Shown: positions 1 to 11,974 of the stretch, one piece after another
How the letters are laid out: every line of letters starts with the position of its first letter
Numbering within the stretch: the first letter of the stretch is position 1
Source of the DNA: Dermacentor variabilis
Taxonomy: Eukaryota > Arthropoda > Arachnida > Ixodida > Ixodidae
Direction: 5' to 3'
DNA: 64,000 nt
Assembly: GCF_050947875.1 (NCBI RefSeq)
Contig: NW_027460412.1
Coordinates: forward strand, 186,001 to 250,000
Translations under genes and position numbers: made by a program
Notes under the pieces: model-generated
The model's database searches: none
What the model saw: the letters and a program-made list of their open reading frames with translations, nothing else
What the model was told of the DNA's origin: nothing

Positions 1-96
1 TTTTGCAGAAAACAACGTCTGCGTCTACCAAAAGATGCATGTGCATGCTTAACAAGTGGTTTGGCACAAATCCACGCGCGGGTGCTAAAAAGAGCA

Positions 97-110
97 GATG
101 GACGAGATTA
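97..110 (+). repeat. Diagnostic short monomer class (GATGGACGAGATT in B)
   Basis: This B variant makes the monomer 178 bp. The motif occurs about 50 times. Examples begin near 455, 2,243, 3,494, 4,744, 10,643, 12,072, 15,289, 17,075, 22,433, 31,188, 38,879, 44,252, 51,600, 57,513 and 62,519. It usually follows a C subunit ending CATCTTTAGG and marks HOR starts in families L and U. A degenerate form, ATAGACGAG, is near 59,478. Confidence 0.85.
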
Positions 111-1587
111 GCACGTCTTTTGGTAGAAGTCCATGTGCGCGTTCTGCCAAAAGCACAATTTGCATGCATATCTTGTCGTTTTGCAGAAAACAGTGTCCGC
201 GTCTACCAAAAGATGCATGTGCATGCTTAACAAGTGGTTTGGCACAAATCCATGCGCGGGTGCTAAAAAGACCAGCATGGCCGTGCTTAGCGCGTCGTTT
301 GGTATAAATCCACGTGCGCGTTCTGCCAAAAGCACCATTTGCATGCACATCTTTAGGTTTTGCAGAAAACAACGTCCGCGTCTACCAAAAGATGCATGTG
401 CATGCTTAACAAGTGGTTTGGCACAAATCCACGCGCGGGTGCTAAAAAGAGCAGATGGACGAGATTAGCACGTCTTTTGGTAGAAATCCATGTGCGCGTT
501 CTGCCAAAAGCACCATTTGCATGCATATCTTGTGGTTTTGCAGAAAACAGTGTCCGCGTCTACCAAAAGATGCATGTGCATGCTTAACAAGTGGCTTGGC
601 ACAAATCCATGTGCGGGTGCTAAAAAGACCAGCATGGCCGTGCTTAGCGCGTCGTTTGGTATAAATCCACGTGCGCGTTCTCCCAAAAGCACTATTTGCA
701 TGCATATCTTGTTGTTTTGCAGAAAACAACGTCCGCGTCTACCAAAAGATGCATGTGCATGCTTAACAAGTGGTTTGGCACAAATCCATGCGCGGGTGCT
801 AAAAAGAGCAGCATGGGCGTGCTTAGCACGTTGTTTGGTAGAAATCCACGTGCGCGTTCTGCCAAAAGCACCATTTGCATGCATATCTTGTGATTTTGCA
901 GAAAACAACGTCTGCGTCTACCAAAAGATACATGTGCATGCTTAACATGTGGTTTGGCACAAATCCATGCGCGGGAGCTAAAAAGAGCAGCTTGGGCGTG
1001 CTTAGCACGTTGTTTGGTAGAAATGCACGTGCGCGTTCTGCCAAAAGCACCATTTGCATGCATATCTTGTGGTTTTGCAGAAAACAACGTCCGCGTCTAC
1101 CAAAAGATACATGTGCATGCTTAACAAGTGATTTGGCACAAATCCACGCGCGGGTGCTAAAAAGAGCAGCATGGTCGTGCTTAGCGCGTCGTTTGGTAGA
1201 AACCCACGTGCGCGTTCTGCCAAAAGCACCATTTGCATGCACATCTTTAGGTTTTGCAGAAAACAACGTCCGCGTCTACTAAAGGTGCATGTGCATGCTT
1301 AACAAGTGGTTTGGCACAAATCCATGCGCGGGTGCTAAAAAGAGCAGCATGGGCGTGCTTGGTACGTCGTTAGGTAGAAATCCACGTGCGCGTTCTGCCA
1401 AAACCGCCATTTGCATGCATATCTTGTGGTTTTGCAGAAAACAACATCCGCATCTACCAAAATATGCACGTGCATGCTAAACAAGTGGTTTGGCACAAAT
1501 CCATGCGCGGGTGCTAAAAAGAGCAGCATGGGCGTGCTTAGCACATCGTTTGGTAGAAATCCATGTGCGCGTTCTGCCAAAAGCACC

Positions 1588-1602
1588 ATTTATTTGCATG
1601 CA
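1588..1602 (+). repeat. Diagnostic +3 bp C variant (ATTTATTTGC)
   Basis: A 3-bp insertion between CACCATT and TGCATGC. Seen near 1,588, 4,087, 7,669, 37,326, 40,194, 42,707, 45,563, 45,926, 48,793, 50,763, 52,735, 54,714 and 56,868 (there with TTTCCATGC). A related form, ATTAATTTGC, is near 61,329. It lies in the second monomer of each family R unit. Confidence 0.85.
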
Positions 1603-1770
1603 TATCTTGTGGTTTTGGAGAAAACAACGTCCGCATCTACCAAAAGATGCATGTGCATGCTTAACTAGTGGTTTGGCACAAATCCATGCGCGGGTGCTAA
1701 AAAAAGCAGCATGGGCGTGCCTAGCACGCCGTTTGGTAGAAATCCACGTGCGCGTTCTGCCAAAAGCACC

Positions 1771-1795
1771 ATTTGCATATATAGCTTGTGGTTTC
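1771..1795 (+). repeat. Diagnostic C variant lacking TGCATGCA (CATATATAGC)
   Basis: TTGCATATATAGC replaces TTGCATGCATATC and the next A starts TTTCGCAG. About 22 copies, for example near 4,273, 7,130, 13,207, 16,783, 18,569, 20,355, 29,107, 32,688, 38,050, 43,423, 46,651, 57,046, 59,006 and 61,692. It appears once per family U core unit. Confidence 0.8.
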
Positions 1796-2007
1796 GCAGA
1801 AAACAACGTCCGGGTCTACCAAAAGATGCATGTGCATGCTTAAAAAGTGTTTTGGCACAAACCCATGCGCGGGTGCTAAAAAGAGCAGCATGGGCGTGCT
1901 TAGCACGTCGTTTGGAAGAAATCCACGTGCGCGTTCTGCCGAAAGCACCATTTGCATTCACATCTTCTGGTTTTGCAGAAAACAACGTCCGCGTCTACCA
2001 AAGAGAC

Positions 2008-2042
2008 ATGTGCATGCTTAAGTGGTTTGGCAGAAATCAATG
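2008..2042 (+). repeat. Diagnostic 3-bp deletion in A (CTTAAGTGG)
   Basis: CTTAACAAGTGG is shortened to CTTAAGTGG and followed by TTTGGCAGAAATCAATGC. It recurs near 4,519, 57,288, 59,967 and 61,936 only, that is, in the left family L and the right mosaic. It is therefore a marker of their common ancestry. Confidence 0.85.
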
Positions 2043-2145
2043 CGCGGGTGCTAAAAAGAGCAGCATGGGCGTGCTTAGCACGTCCTTTGGTAGAAATCCA
2101 CGTGCGCGTTCTGCCAAAAGCACCATTTGCATGCACATCTTTAGG

Positions 2146-4646
2146 TTTTGCAGAAAACAACGTCTGCGTCTACCAAAAGATGCATGTGCATGCTTAACAA
2201 GTGGTTTGGCACAAATCCACGCGCGGGTGCTAAAAAGAGCAGATGGACGAGATTAGCACGTCTTTTGGTAGAAGTCCATGTGCGCGTTCTGCCAAAAGCA
2301 CAATTTGCATGCATATCTTGTGGTTTTGCAGAAAACAGTGTCCGCGTCTACCAAAAGATGCATGTGCATGCTTAACAAGTGGTTTGGCACAAATCCATGC
2401 GCGGGTGCTAAAAAGACCAGCATGGCCGTGCTTAGCGCGTCGTTTGGTATAAATCCACGTGCGCGTTCTGCCAAAAGCACCATTTGCATGCACATCTTTA
2501 GGTTTTGCAGAAAACAACGTCCGCGTCTACCAAAAGATGCATGTGCATGCTTAACAAGTGGTTTGGCACAAATCCACGCGCGGGTGCTAAAAAGAGCAGA
2601 TGGACGAGATTAGCACGTCTTTTGGTAGAAATCCATGTGCGCGTTCTGCCAAAAGCACCATTTGCATGCATATCTTGTGGTTTTGCAGAAAACAGTGTCC
2701 GCGTCTACCAAAAGATGCATGTGCATGCTTAACAAGTGGCTTGGCACAAATCCATGTGCGGGTGCTAAAAAGACCAGCATGGCCGTGCTTAGCGCGTCGT
2801 TTGGTATAAATCCACGTGCGCGTTCTCCCAAAAGCACTATTTGCATGCATATCTTGTTGTTTTGCAGAAAACAACGTCCGCGTCTACCAAAAGATGCATG
2901 TGCATGCTTAACAAGTGGTTTGGCACAAATCCATGCGCGGGTGCTAAAAAGAGCAGCATGGGCGTGCTTAGCACGTTGTTTGGTAGAAATCCACGTGCGC
3001 GTTCTGCCAAAAGCACCATTTGCATGCATATCTTGTGGTTTTGCAGAAAACAACGTCTGCGTCTACCAAAAGATACATGTGCATGCTTAACATGTGGTTT
3101 GGCACAAATCCATGCGCGGGAGCTAAAAAGAGCAGCTTGGGCGTGCTTAGCACGTCATTTGGTAGAAATCCACGTGCCCATTCTGCCAAAAGCACCATTT
3201 GCATGCATACCTTGTGGTTTTGGAGAAAACAACGTCCGCGTCTACCAAAAGATGCATGTGCTTGCTTAACAAGTGGTTTGGCACAAATCCATGCGCGGGT
3301 GCTAAAAAGAGCAGCATGGCCGTGCTTAGCGCGTCGTTAGGTAGAAATCCACGTGCGCGTTCTGCCAAAAGCACCATTTGCATGCACATCTTTAGGTTTT
3401 GCAGAAAACAACGTCCGCGTCTACCAAAACATGCATGTGCATGCTTAACAAGTGGTTTGGCACAAATCCACGTGCGGGTGCTAAAAAGAGCAGATGGACG
3501 AGATTAGCACGTCGTTTGGTATAAATCCACGTGCGCGTTCTGCCAAAAGCACCATTTGCATGCACATCTTTAGGTTTTGCAGAAAACAACGTCCGCGTCT
3601 ACCAAAAGATGCATGTGCATGCTTAACAAGTGGTTTGGCACAAATCCACGCGCGGGTGCTAAAAAGAGCAGATGGACGAGATTAGCACGTCGTTTGCAAT
3701 AAATCTACGTGCGCGCTCTGCCAAAAGCACCATTTGCATGCATACCTTGTGGTTTTGCAGAAAACAACGTCAGCGTCTACCAAAAGATGCATGTGCATGC
3801 TTAACAAGTGGTTTGGCACAAATCCATGCGCGGCTGCTAAAAAGAGCAGCATGGGCGTTCTTAGCACGTCGTTTGGTAGAAATCCACGTGCGCGTTCTGC
3901 CAAAAGCACCATTTGCATGCATATTTTGTGGTTTTGCAGAAAACAACGTCCGCATCTACCAAAGCTGCATGTGCATGCTTAACAAGTGGTTTGGCACAAA
4001 TCCATGCGCGGGTGCTAAAAAGAGCAGCATGGGCGTGCTTAGCACATCGTTTGGTAGAAATCCATGTGCGCGTTCTGCCAAAAGCACCATTTATTTGCAT
4101 GCATATCTTGTGGTTTTGGAGAAAACAACGTCCGCATCTACCAAAAGATGCATGTGCATGCTTAACTAGTGGTTTGGCACAAATCCATGCGCGGGTGCTA
4201 AAAAAAGCAGCATGGGCGTGCCTAGCACGCCGTTTGGTAGAAATCCACGTGCGCGTTCTGCCAAAAGCACCATTTGCATATATAGCTTGTGGTTTCGCAG
4301 AAAACAACGTCCGGGTCTACCAAAAGATGCATGTGCATGCTTAAAAAGTGTTTTCGCACAAATCCATGCGCGGGTGCTAAAAAGAGCAGCATGGGCGTGC
4401 TTAGCACGTCGTTTGGAAGAAATCCACGTGCGCGTTCTGCCAAAAGCACCATTTGCATTCACATCTTCTGGTTTTGCAGAAAACAACGTCCGCGTCTACC
4501 AAAGAGACATGTGCATGCTTAAGTGGTTTGGCAGAAATCAATGCGCGGGTGCTAAAAAGAGCAGCATGGGCGTGCTTAGCACGTCCTTTGGTAGAAATCC
4601 ACGTGCGCGTTCTGCCAAAAGCACCATTTGCATGCACATCTTTAGG
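2146..4646. repeat. HOR unit L2 (14 monomers, 2,501 bp)
   Basis: It matches L1 at both ends but carries a different middle, about 3,040-3,980, with extra GATGGACGAGATT monomers at 3,494 and 3,672. The tail, from the ATTTATTTGC variant near 4,087 to the CTTAAGTGG deletion near 4,519, repeats L1 1,588-2,018 at a shift of 2,501 bp. Confidence 0.85.
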
Positions 4647-6325
4647 TTTTGCAGAAAACAACGTCTGCGTCTACCAAAAGATGCATGTGCATGCTTAACA
4701 AGTGGTTTGGCACAAATCCACGCGCGGGTGCTAAAAAGAGCAGATGGACGAGATTAGCACGTCTTTTGGTAGAAGTCCATGTGCGCGTTCTGCCAAAAGC
4801 ACAATTTGCATGCATATCTTGTGGTTTTGCAGAAAACAGTGTCCGCGTCTACCAAAAGATGCATGTGCATGCTTAACAAGTGGTTTGGCACAAATCCATG
4901 CGCGGGTGCTAAAAAGACCAGCATGGCCGTGCTTAGCGCGTCGTTTGGTATAAATCCACGTGCGCGTTCTGCCAAAAGCACCATTTGCATGCACATCTTT
5001 AGGTTTTGCAGAAAACAACGTCCGCGTCTACCAAAAGATGCATGTGCATGCTTAACAAGTGGTTTGGCACAAATCCACGCGCGGGTGCTAAAAAGAGCAG
5101 ATGGACGAGATTAGCACGTCTTTTGGTAGAAATCCATGTGCGCGTTCTGCCAAAAGCACCATTTGCATGCATATCTTGTGGTTTTGCAGAAAACAGTGTC
5201 CGCGTCTACCAAAAGATGCATGTGCATGCTTAACAAGTGGCTTGGCACAAATCCATGTGCGGGTGCTAAAAAGACCAGCATGGCCGTGCTTAGCGCGTCG
5301 TTTGGTATAAATCCACGTGCGCGTTCTCCCAAAAGCACTATTTGCATGCATATCTTGTTGTTTTGCAGAAAACAACGTCCGCGTCTACCAAAAGATGCAT
5401 GTGCATGCTTAACATGTGGTTTGGCACAAATCCATGCGCGAGAGCTAAAAAGAGCAGCTTGGGCGTGCTTAGCACGTCATTTGGTAGAAATCCACGTGCC
5501 CATTCTGCCAAAAGCACCATTTGCATGCATACCTTGTGGTTTTGGAGAAAACAACGTCCGCGTCTACCAAAAGATGCATGTGCTTGCTTAACAAGTGGTT
5601 TGGCACAAATCCATGCGCGGGTGCTAAAAAGAGCAGCATGGCCGTGCTTAGCGCGTCGTTAGGTAGAAATCCACGTGCGCGTTCTGCCAAAAGCACCATT
5701 TGCATGCACATCTTTAGGTTTTGCAGAAAACAACGTCCGCGTCTACCAAAACATGCATGTGCATGCTTAACAAGTGGTTTGGCACAAATCTACGTGCGGG
5801 TGCTAAAAAGAGCAGATGGACGAGATTAGCACGTCGTTTGGTATAAATCCACGTGCGCGTTCTGCCAAAAGCACCATTTGCATGCACATCTTTAGGTTTT
5901 GCAGAAAACAACGTCCGCGTCTACCAAAAGATGCATGTGCATGCTTAACAAGTGGTTTGGCACAAATCCACGCGCGGGTGCTAAAAAGAGCAGATGGACG
6001 AGATTAGCACGTCGTTTGCAATAAATCTACGTGCGCGCTCTGCCAAAAGCACCATTTGCATGCATACCTTGTGGTTTTGCAGAAAACAACGTCAGCGTCT
6101 ACCAAAAGATGCATGTGCATGCTTAACAAGTGGTTTGGCACAAATCCATGCGCGGCTGCTAAAAAGAGCAGCATGGGCGTTCTTAGCACGTCGTTTGGTA
6201 GAAATCCACGTGCGCGTTCTGCCAAAAGCACCATTTGCATGCATATTTTGTGGTTTTGCAGAAAACAACGTCCGCGTCTACCAAAGCTGCATGTGCATGC
6301 TTAACAAGTGGTTTGGCACAAATCC
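4647..6325. repeat. HOR unit L3 (shortened copy of L2)
   Basis: It follows L2 at a shift of 2,501 bp up to about 5,397, then at 2,322 bp from about 5,415, so one 179-bp monomer is missing. Similarity to L2 ends inside subunit B near 6,326, where CCAAGCGCGGGTCC replaces CCATGCGCGGGTGC and the family U core type of monomer begins. Confidence 0.8.
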
Positions 6326-7863
6326 AAGCGCGGGTCCTAAAAAAGCAGCATGGGCGTGCTTAGCACGTCGTTTGGTAGAAATCCACGTGCGCGCTCTCCC
6401 AAAAGTACTATTTGCATGCATACCTTGTGGTTTTGCAGAAAACAACGTCCGCGTCTACCAAAATATGCATGTGCATGCTTAACAAGTCGTTTGGCACAAA
6501 TCCATGCGCGGGTCCAAAAAAGAGCAGCATGGGCGTGCTTAGCACGTCCTTTGGTAGAAATCCACGTGCGCGTTCTGCCAAAAGCACCATTTGCATGCAT
6601 ATCTTGTTGTTTTGCAGAAAACAACGTCCGCGTCTACCAAAAGATGCATGTGCATGCTTAACAAGTGGTTTGGCACAAATCCATGCGCGGGTGCTAAAAA
6701 GAGCAGCATGGCCGTGCTTAGCACGTCGTTTTGTAGAAATCCACGTGCGCGTTCTGCCAAAAGCGCAATTTGCATGCATATCTTGTGGTTTTGCAGAAAA
6801 GAACGTCCGCGTCTACCAAAAGATGCATGTGCATGCTTAACATGTGGTTTGGCACAAATCCATGCGCGGGTGCTAAAAAGAGCAGCATGGGCGTGCTTAG
6901 CAAGTCGTTTGGTAGAAGTCCACGTGCGCGTTCTCCCAAAAGCACCATTTGCATGCACATCTTGTGGTTTTGCAGAAAACAACGTCCGCGTCTACCAAAA
7001 GATGCATGTGCATGCTTAAGAAGTGGTTTGGCACAAATCCATGCGCCGGTGCTAAAAAGAGCAGCGTGGGCGTGCCTAGCACTTCGTTTGGTAGAAATCC
7101 ACGTGCGCGTTCTGCCAAAAGCACCATTTGCATATATAGCTTGTGGTTTCGCAGAAAACAACGTCAGCGTCTACCAAAAGATGCATGTGCATGCTTAACA
7201 AGTGGTTTGGCACAAATCCATGCGCGGGTCAAAAAAAGAGCAGCATGGGCGTGCTTAGCACGTCCTTTGGTAGAAATCCACGTGCGCGTTCTGCCAAAAG
7301 CTCCATTTGCATGCATATTTTGTGGTTTTCCAGAAAACAACGTCCGCGTCTACCAAAGCTGCATGTGCCTGCTTAACAAGTGGTTTGGCACAAATCCAAG
7401 AGTGGGTCCTAAAAAAGCAGCATGGGCGTGCTTCGCACGTCGTTTGGTAGAAATCCACGTGCGCGCTCTCCCAAAAGTACTATTTGCATGCATACCTTGT
7501 GGTTTTGCAGAAAACAACGTCCGCGTCTACCAAAATATGCATGTGCGTGCTTAACAAGTGGTTTGGCACAAATCCATGCGCGGGTGCTAAAAAGAGCAGC
7601 ATGGGCGTGCTTAGCACATCGTTTGGTAGAAATCCACGTGCGCGTTCTGCCAAAGCACCATTTATTTGCATGCCTATCTTGTGGTTTTGGAGAAAACAAC
7701 GTCCGCGTCTACCAAAAGATGCATGTGCATGCTTAACGAGTGGTTTGGAACAAATCCATGCGCGGGTGCTAAAAAGAGCAGCATGGGCGTGCTTAGCATG
7801 TCGTTTGGTAGAAATCCACGTGCGCGTTTTGCCAAAAGCACCATTTGCATGCATATCTTGTGG
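6326..7863. repeat. Mosaic segment with 6-monomer echo
   Basis: It contains monomers of the family U core type: GGGTCCTAAAAAAG, GGGTCCAAAAAAGAG, and the CATATATAGC end near 7,130. Positions about 6,250-6,500 recur at 7,326-7,560 with a shift of 1,072 bp (6 monomers), so this is a short HOR with one full and one partial copy. A +3 bp ATTTATTTGC variant lies near 7,669, just before family K. Confidence 0.7.
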
Positions 7864-9114
7864 TTTTGCAGAACACAACGTCCGCGTCTACCAAAAGATG
7901 GATGTGCATGCTGAACAAGTGGTTTGGCACAAATCCATCCGCGGGTGCTAAAAAGAGCAGAATGGGCGTGCCTAGCACGTCGTTTGGTAGAAATCCACGT
8001 GCGCGTTCTGCCAAAAGCACCATTTGCATGCATATCTTGTGGTTTTGCAGAAAACAACGTCCGCGTCTACCAAAAGATGCATGTGCATGCTTAACAAGTG
8101 GTTTGGCAAAAATCCATGCGCGGTTGCTAAAAAGAGCAGCATGGGCGTGCTTATCACGTCGTTTGGTGGAAATCCACGTGCGCGTTCTGCCAAAAGCACC
8201 AGTTGCATGCACATCTTGTGGTTTTGCAGAAAACAACGTCCGCGTCTACCAAAGATACATGTGCATGCTTAACAAGTGGTTTGGCACAAATCTATGCGCG
8301 GGTGCTAAAAAGAGCAGCATGGGCGTGCTTAGCACGTTGTTTGGTAGAAATCCACGTGCGCGCTCTGCCAAAAGCACCATTTGCATGCATATCTTGTGGT
8401 TTTGCATAAAACAACGTGCGCGTCTACCAAAAGATGCATGTGCATGCTTAAAAAGGGGTTCGGCACAAATCCATGCGCGGGTACTAAAAAGAGCAGCATG
8501 GGCGTGCTTTGCACGTAGTTTGGTAGAAATCCACGTGCGCATTCTGCCAAAAGCACTATTTGCATGCATACCTTGTGGTTTTGCAGAAAACAATGTGCGC
8601 GTCTACCAAAAGATGCATGTGCATGCTTATCAAGTTGTTTGGCACAAATCCATGCGTTGGTGCTAAAAAGAGCAGCATGGGCGTGCTTAGCACGTCGTTT
8701 GGTAGAAATCCACGTGCGCGCTCTGCCAGAAGCACCATTTGCATGCATACCTTGTGGTTTTGCAGATAACAACGTCCGCGTCTGCCAAAATATGCATGTG
8801 CATGCTTAACAAGTGGTTTGGCACAAATCCATGCGCGGGTGCTAAAAAGAGCAGCATGGGCGTGCTGACCACGTCGTTCGGTAGAAATCCACGTGCGCGT
8901 TCTTCCAAAAGCACCACTTGCATGCATATCTTGTGGTTTTGCAGAAAACAACTTCCGCGTCTACCAAAAGATGCATGTGCATGCTTAACAAGTGGTTTGG
9001 CAGAAATCCATGCGCGGGTGCTAAAAAAGCAGCATGGGCGTGCTTAGCACGTCGTTTGGTCGAAATCCACGTGCGCGTTTTGCCAAAAGCACCATTTGCA
9101 TGCATATCTTGTGG
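7864..9114. repeat. HOR unit K1 (7 monomers, 1,251 bp)
   Basis: Opens with the diagnostic monomer GCAGAACACAACG followed by GATGGATGTGCATGCTG. The same monomer restarts at 9,115. Other K markers are GCATAAAACAACG (near 8,405), GGGGTTCGGCAC (near 8,456), TTATCAAGTTG and GCAGATAACAACG. Homology with the second copy begins slightly upstream, in the shared GCGCGTTTTGCC near 7,820. Confidence 0.85.
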
Positions 9115-10187
9115 TTTTGCAGAACACAACGTCCGCGTCTACCAAAAGATGGATGTGCATGCTGAACAAGTGGTTTGGCACAAATCCATCCGCGGGTGCT
9201 AAAAAGAGCAGAATGGGCGTGCCTAGCACGTCGTTTGGTAGAAATCCACCGTGCGCGTTCTGCCAAAAGCACCAGTTGCATGCACATCTTGTGGTTTTGC
9301 AGAAAACAACGTCCGCGTCTACCAAAGATACATGTGCATGCTTAACAAGTGGTTTGGCACAAATCTATGCACGGGTGCTAAAAAGAGCAGGATGGGCGTG
9401 CTTAGCACGTTGTTTGGTAGAAATCCACGTGCGCGCTCTGCCAAAAGCACCATTTGCATGCATATCTTGTGGTTTTGCATAAAACAACGTGCGCGTCTAC
9501 AAAAAGATGCATGTGCATGCTTAAAAAGGGGTTCGGCACAAATCCATGCGCGGGTGCTAAAAAGAGCAGCATGGGCGTGCTTTGCACGTGGTTTGGTAGA
9601 AATCCACGTGCGAATTCTGCCAAAAGCACTATTTGCATGCATACCTTGTGGTTTTGCAGAAAACAATGTGCGCGTCTACCAAAAGATGCATGTGCATGCT
9701 TATCAAGTTGTTTGGCACAAATCCATGCGTTGGTGCTAAAAAGAGCAGCATGGGCGTGCTTAGCACGTCGTTTGGTAGAAATCCACGTGCGCGCTCTGCC
9801 AGAAGCACCATTTGCATGCATACCTTGTGGTTTTGCAGATAACAACGTCCGCGTCTGCCAAAATATGCATGTGCATGCTTAACAAGTGGTTTGGCACAAA
9901 TCCATGCGCGGGTGCTAAAAAGAGCAGCATGGGCGTGCTGAGCACGTCGTTCGGTAGAAATCCACGTGCGCGTTCTGCCAAAAGCACCACTTGCATGCAT
10001 ATCTTGTGGTTTTGCAGAAAACAACTTCCGCGTCTACCAAAAGATGCATGTGCATGCTTAACAAGTGGTTTGGCAGAAATCCATGCGCGGGTGCTAAAAA
10101 AGCAGCATGGGCGTGCTTAGCACGTCGTTTGGTAGAAATCCACGTGCGCGTTCTGCGAAAAGCTCCATTTGCATGCATATCTTGTGG
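9115..10187. repeat. HOR unit K2 (6-monomer deletion copy of K1, 1,073 bp)
   Basis: Aligns to K1 at a shift of 1,251 bp for the first monomer and 1,073 bp thereafter, so one monomer has been lost. The join lies in subunit C near 9,239-9,273 and has an extra C (CCACCGTGCG) at 9,249-9,250. K1 and K2 differ at scattered single bases, for example GCACGTAGTTTGG versus GCACGTGGTTTGG. Confidence 0.85.
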
Positions 10188-11974
10188 TTTTGCAGAAAAC
10201 AACGTCCGCGTCTACCAAAAGATGCATGTGCATGCTTAACAAGTGCTTTGGCACAAATCCATGCGCGTGTCAAAAAAAGAGCAGCATGGGCGTGCTTCGC
10301 ACGTTGTTTGGTAGAAATCCACGTGCGCGTTCTGACAAAAGCACCATTTGCATGCATATCTTGTGGTTTTGCAGAAAACAACGTCCGCGTCTACCAAAAG
10401 ATGCATGTGCATGCTTAACAAGTGGTTTGGCACAAATCCATGCGCGGGTGCTAAAAAGGGCAGCATGGCCGTGCTTAGCGCGTCGTTTGGTAGAAATCCA
10501 CGTGCGCGTTCTGCCAAAAGCACCATTTGCATGCACATCTTTAGGTTTTGCAGAAAACAACGTCCGCGTCTACCAAAAGATGCATGTGCATGCTTAACAA
10601 GTGGTTTGGCACAAATCCACGCGCATGTGCTAAAAAGAGCAGATGGACGAGATTAGCACGTCGTTTGCTAGAAATCTACGTGCGCGCTCTGCCAAAAGCA
10701 CCATTTTCATCCATACCTTGTGGTTTTACAGAAAACAACATCCGCGTCTACCAAAAGATGCATGTGCATGCTTAACAAGTGGTTTGGCACAAATCCATGC
10801 GCGGGTGCTAAAAAGAGAAGCATGGGCGTGCTTAGCACGTCCTTTGGTAGAAATCCACGTGCGCGTTCTGCCAAAGGCACTATTTGCATGCATATCTTGT
10901 GGTTTTGCAGAAAACAAAGTCCGCGTCTACCAAAAGATGCATGTACATGCTTAACAAGTGGTTTGCCACAAATCCATGCGCCGGAGCTAAAAAGAGCAGC
11001 ATGGGCGTGCTAACACGTCATTTGGTAGAAATCCACGTGCCCGTTCTGCCAAAAGCACCATTTGCATGCATACCTTGTGGTTTTGGAGAAAACAACGTCC
11101 GCGTCTACCAAAAGATGCCTGTGCATGCTTAACATGTGGTTTGGCACAAATCCATGCGCGGGTGCTAAAAAGAGCAGCATGGCCGTGCTTAGCGCGTCGT
11201 TTGGTAGAAATCCACGTGCGCGTTCTGCCAAAAGCACCATTTGCATGCACATCTTTAGGTTTTGCAGAAAACAACGTCCGCGTCTACCAAAAGATGCATG
11301 TGCATGCTTAACAAGTGGTTTGGCACAAATCCACGCGCGGGTGCTAAAAAGAGCAGATGGACGAGATTAGCACGTCTTTTGGTAGAAATCCATGTGCGCG
11401 TTCTGCCAAAAGCACCATTTGCATGCATATCTTGTGGTTTTGCTGAAAAGAACGTCCGCGTCTACCAAAAGATGCATGTGCATGCTTAACAAGTCGTTTG
11501 GCACAAATCCATGCACGGGTGCTAAAAAGAACAGCATGGGCGTGCTTAGCACGTTGTTTGGTAGAAATCCACGTGCGCGTTCTGCCAAAAGCACCATTTG
11601 CATGCATATCTTGTGGTTTTGCAGAAAACAACGTCCGCGTCTACCAAAAGATACATGTGCATGCTTAACAAGTGGTTTGGCACAAATCCATGCGCGGGAG
11701 CTAAAAAGAGCAGCTTGGGCGTGCTTAGCACGTCATTTGGTAGAAATCCACGTGCCCGTTCTGCCAAAAGCACCATTTGCATGCATACCTTGTGGTTTTG
11801 GAGAAAACAACGTCCGCGTCTACCAAAAGATGCATGTGCATGCTTAACAAGTGGTTTGGCACAAATCCATGCGCGGGTGCTAAAAAGAGCAGCATGGCCG
11901 TGCTTAGCACGTCGTTAGGTAGAAATCCACGTGCGCGTTCTGCCAAAAGCACCATTTGCATGCACATCTTTAGG
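10188..11974. repeat. Mosaic segment with 4-monomer periodicity
   Basis: About 10 monomers. Starts at 10,546, 11,260 and 11,975 have equivalent monomers spaced 714 and 715 bp, so 10,546-11,974 looks like two diverged 4-mers. It contains the short GATGGACGAGATT form at 10,643 and 11,357, and CATCTTTAGG-ended C subunits. It is transitional between family K and family U. Confidence 0.65.

Larger units (their letters stand above)
1..2145. repeat. HOR unit L1 (12 monomers, 2,145 bp)
   Basis: Its opening monomers (178 bp with the GATGGACGAGATT form of B, then 179 bp) recur at 2,146 and 4,647. Its middle, from about 823 onwards, is colinear with 56,096-57,700 at a shift of 55,270 bp. The monomer starting at 1,252 corresponds exactly to the one at 56,522. 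A +3 bp C variant lies near 1,588 and a 3-bp deletion (CTTAAGTGG) near 2,018. Confidence 0.85.

Noticed and set aside
340..360. Telomere-like repeat (CTTTAGG)
   Set aside because: A single CTTTAGGTTTT occurs at some C/A boundaries and is a variant of CTTGTGGTTTT. There is no tandem TTTAGGG or TTAGGG.
8456..8480. RNA polymerase III B-box (GGTTCGA-like) or tRNA/5S gene
   Set aside because: GGGGTTCGGCAC resembles the box start but lacks the rest and has no A-box or cloverleaf. It is a K-family variant of AGTGGTTTGGCAC.
7864..10187. Insertion sequence or retrotransposon between repeated ends
   Set aside because: The repeat ends are ordinary monomers. The interior is also monomers, with no transposase or reverse transcriptase frame, LTR or target-site duplication.
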